Source: Verrucomicrobiales bacterium (GTDB lineage: Bacteria; Verrucomicrobiota; Verrucomicrobiia; Limisphaerales; UBA9464). Taken from it: a DNA stretch of 59,053 nt. The translations under genes were made by a program, and so were the position numbers. This document shows, in pieces, positions 58,959 to 59,053 of the stretch; the stretch's first letter is position 1; each line of letters starts with the position of its first letter. The notes below the pieces were generated by a model, which had not been told where the DNA came from, searched no databases, and worked only from the letters and a program-made list of their open reading frames with translations. The stretch covers positions 1-59,053 of the forward strand of contig JAIYBC010000058.1 of assembly GCA_027488845.1 (NCBI GenBank), in the 5' to 3' direction.

Positions 58959-59053
58959 CTAAAGTGAGGCCAAGAGGGAGTTGAGGCGGGGCACGGCGGC
59001 GGCTTCCGTGGCATTGTCTCTAATGGACTGGCGGAGCCACCGGATGAACTTCA
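58959..59053 (-). CDS. 3' end of a gene running off the window
   Basis: The minus strand reads an open frame of 31 codons from the window edge to a TAG at 58959-58961, ending 'KFIRWLRQSIRDNATEAAAVPRLNSLLASL'. The amphipathic, Arg/Leu-rich tail with GC-rich codon ends looks coding. No family can be named from this fragment. Confidence 0.4.
   Translation of the reverse strand, partial: KFIRWLRQSIRDNATEAAAVPRLNSLLASL

Overview
The window is GC-rich chromosomal DNA that most likely comes from a Verrucomicrobiota bacterium. The evidence is a DUF1501 plus DUF1549/DUF1553 (cytochrome-domain) gene pair, a sialidase-like secreted protein, a CotH-like protein, LL-diaminopimelate aminotransferase, a GYF-domain membrane protein and several families of short palindromic repeats. 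No rRNA, tRNA, CRISPR array or replication origin was seen.

Layout. 1-2.8 kb is an accessory edge, less GC-rich than the rest, with two attC-like sites around a small cassette-type gene, hypothetical genes and REP/REPIN-like repeats. 2.8-9 kb holds housekeeping and catabolic genes (sialidase-like, dapL, a Gfo/Idh/MocA oxidoreductase, a GNAT-like protein, a RodZ-like HTH membrane protein, an amidohydrolase). 9-15.1 kb (minus strand) encodes a purple-acid-phosphatase-like secreted protein and the overlapping run DHS-like protein > PfkB kinase > ApbE lipoprotein. 15.2-19.9 kb has a four-helix-bundle (23S IVS-like) gene next to a 9-bp repeat palindrome, then the DUF1501/DUF1549 pair.

19.95-36.1 kb is the most notable region: an aryl-polyene-like (type II fatty acid/polyketide style) pigment-lipid cluster. 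It encodes ACP, ketoreductase, a chain-length-factor-like KS with Gln at the Cys position, an active KS, two halogenase/geranylgeranyl-reductase-like flavoproteins, a HydE-like radical SAM enzyme, a GT2 glycosyltransferase, a methyltransferase, a small conserved membrane protein, two lipoproteins, an MMPL exporter fused to an LpxL-type acyltransferase, a LolA-like protein, a FabZ-like dehydratase and an AMP ligase. No aromatic ammonia lyase is present. Together these would build, elongate, decorate, export and anchor an aryl-polyene lipid in the outer membrane.

36.2-40.9 kb has a CotH-like protein, a MoeB/ThiF-rhodanese fusion, a nucleotidyltransferase toxin-like pair and pyrF. 41-48.4 kb is a tight five-gene operon, SWIM / DUF5691 / MoxR AAA+ / DUF5682 / vWA, resembling the E. 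coli yehLMPQ genes and related ATP-dependent MoxR-vWA systems of unknown role. 48.4-54.7 kb (minus strand) has a DR2241-type Fe-S protein, a PQQ beta-propeller, a DUF3500 protein, an MFS transporter with a coiled-coil insertion and a GYF-domain membrane protein. 55.2-58.6 kb has an AAA/DUF4143 ATPase with a 30-bp palindrome over its start region, and a UvrD/Rep helicase. The right edge carries a REPIN-like element, an octamer tandem repeat shared with 37.9 kb, and the 3' end of a further gene.
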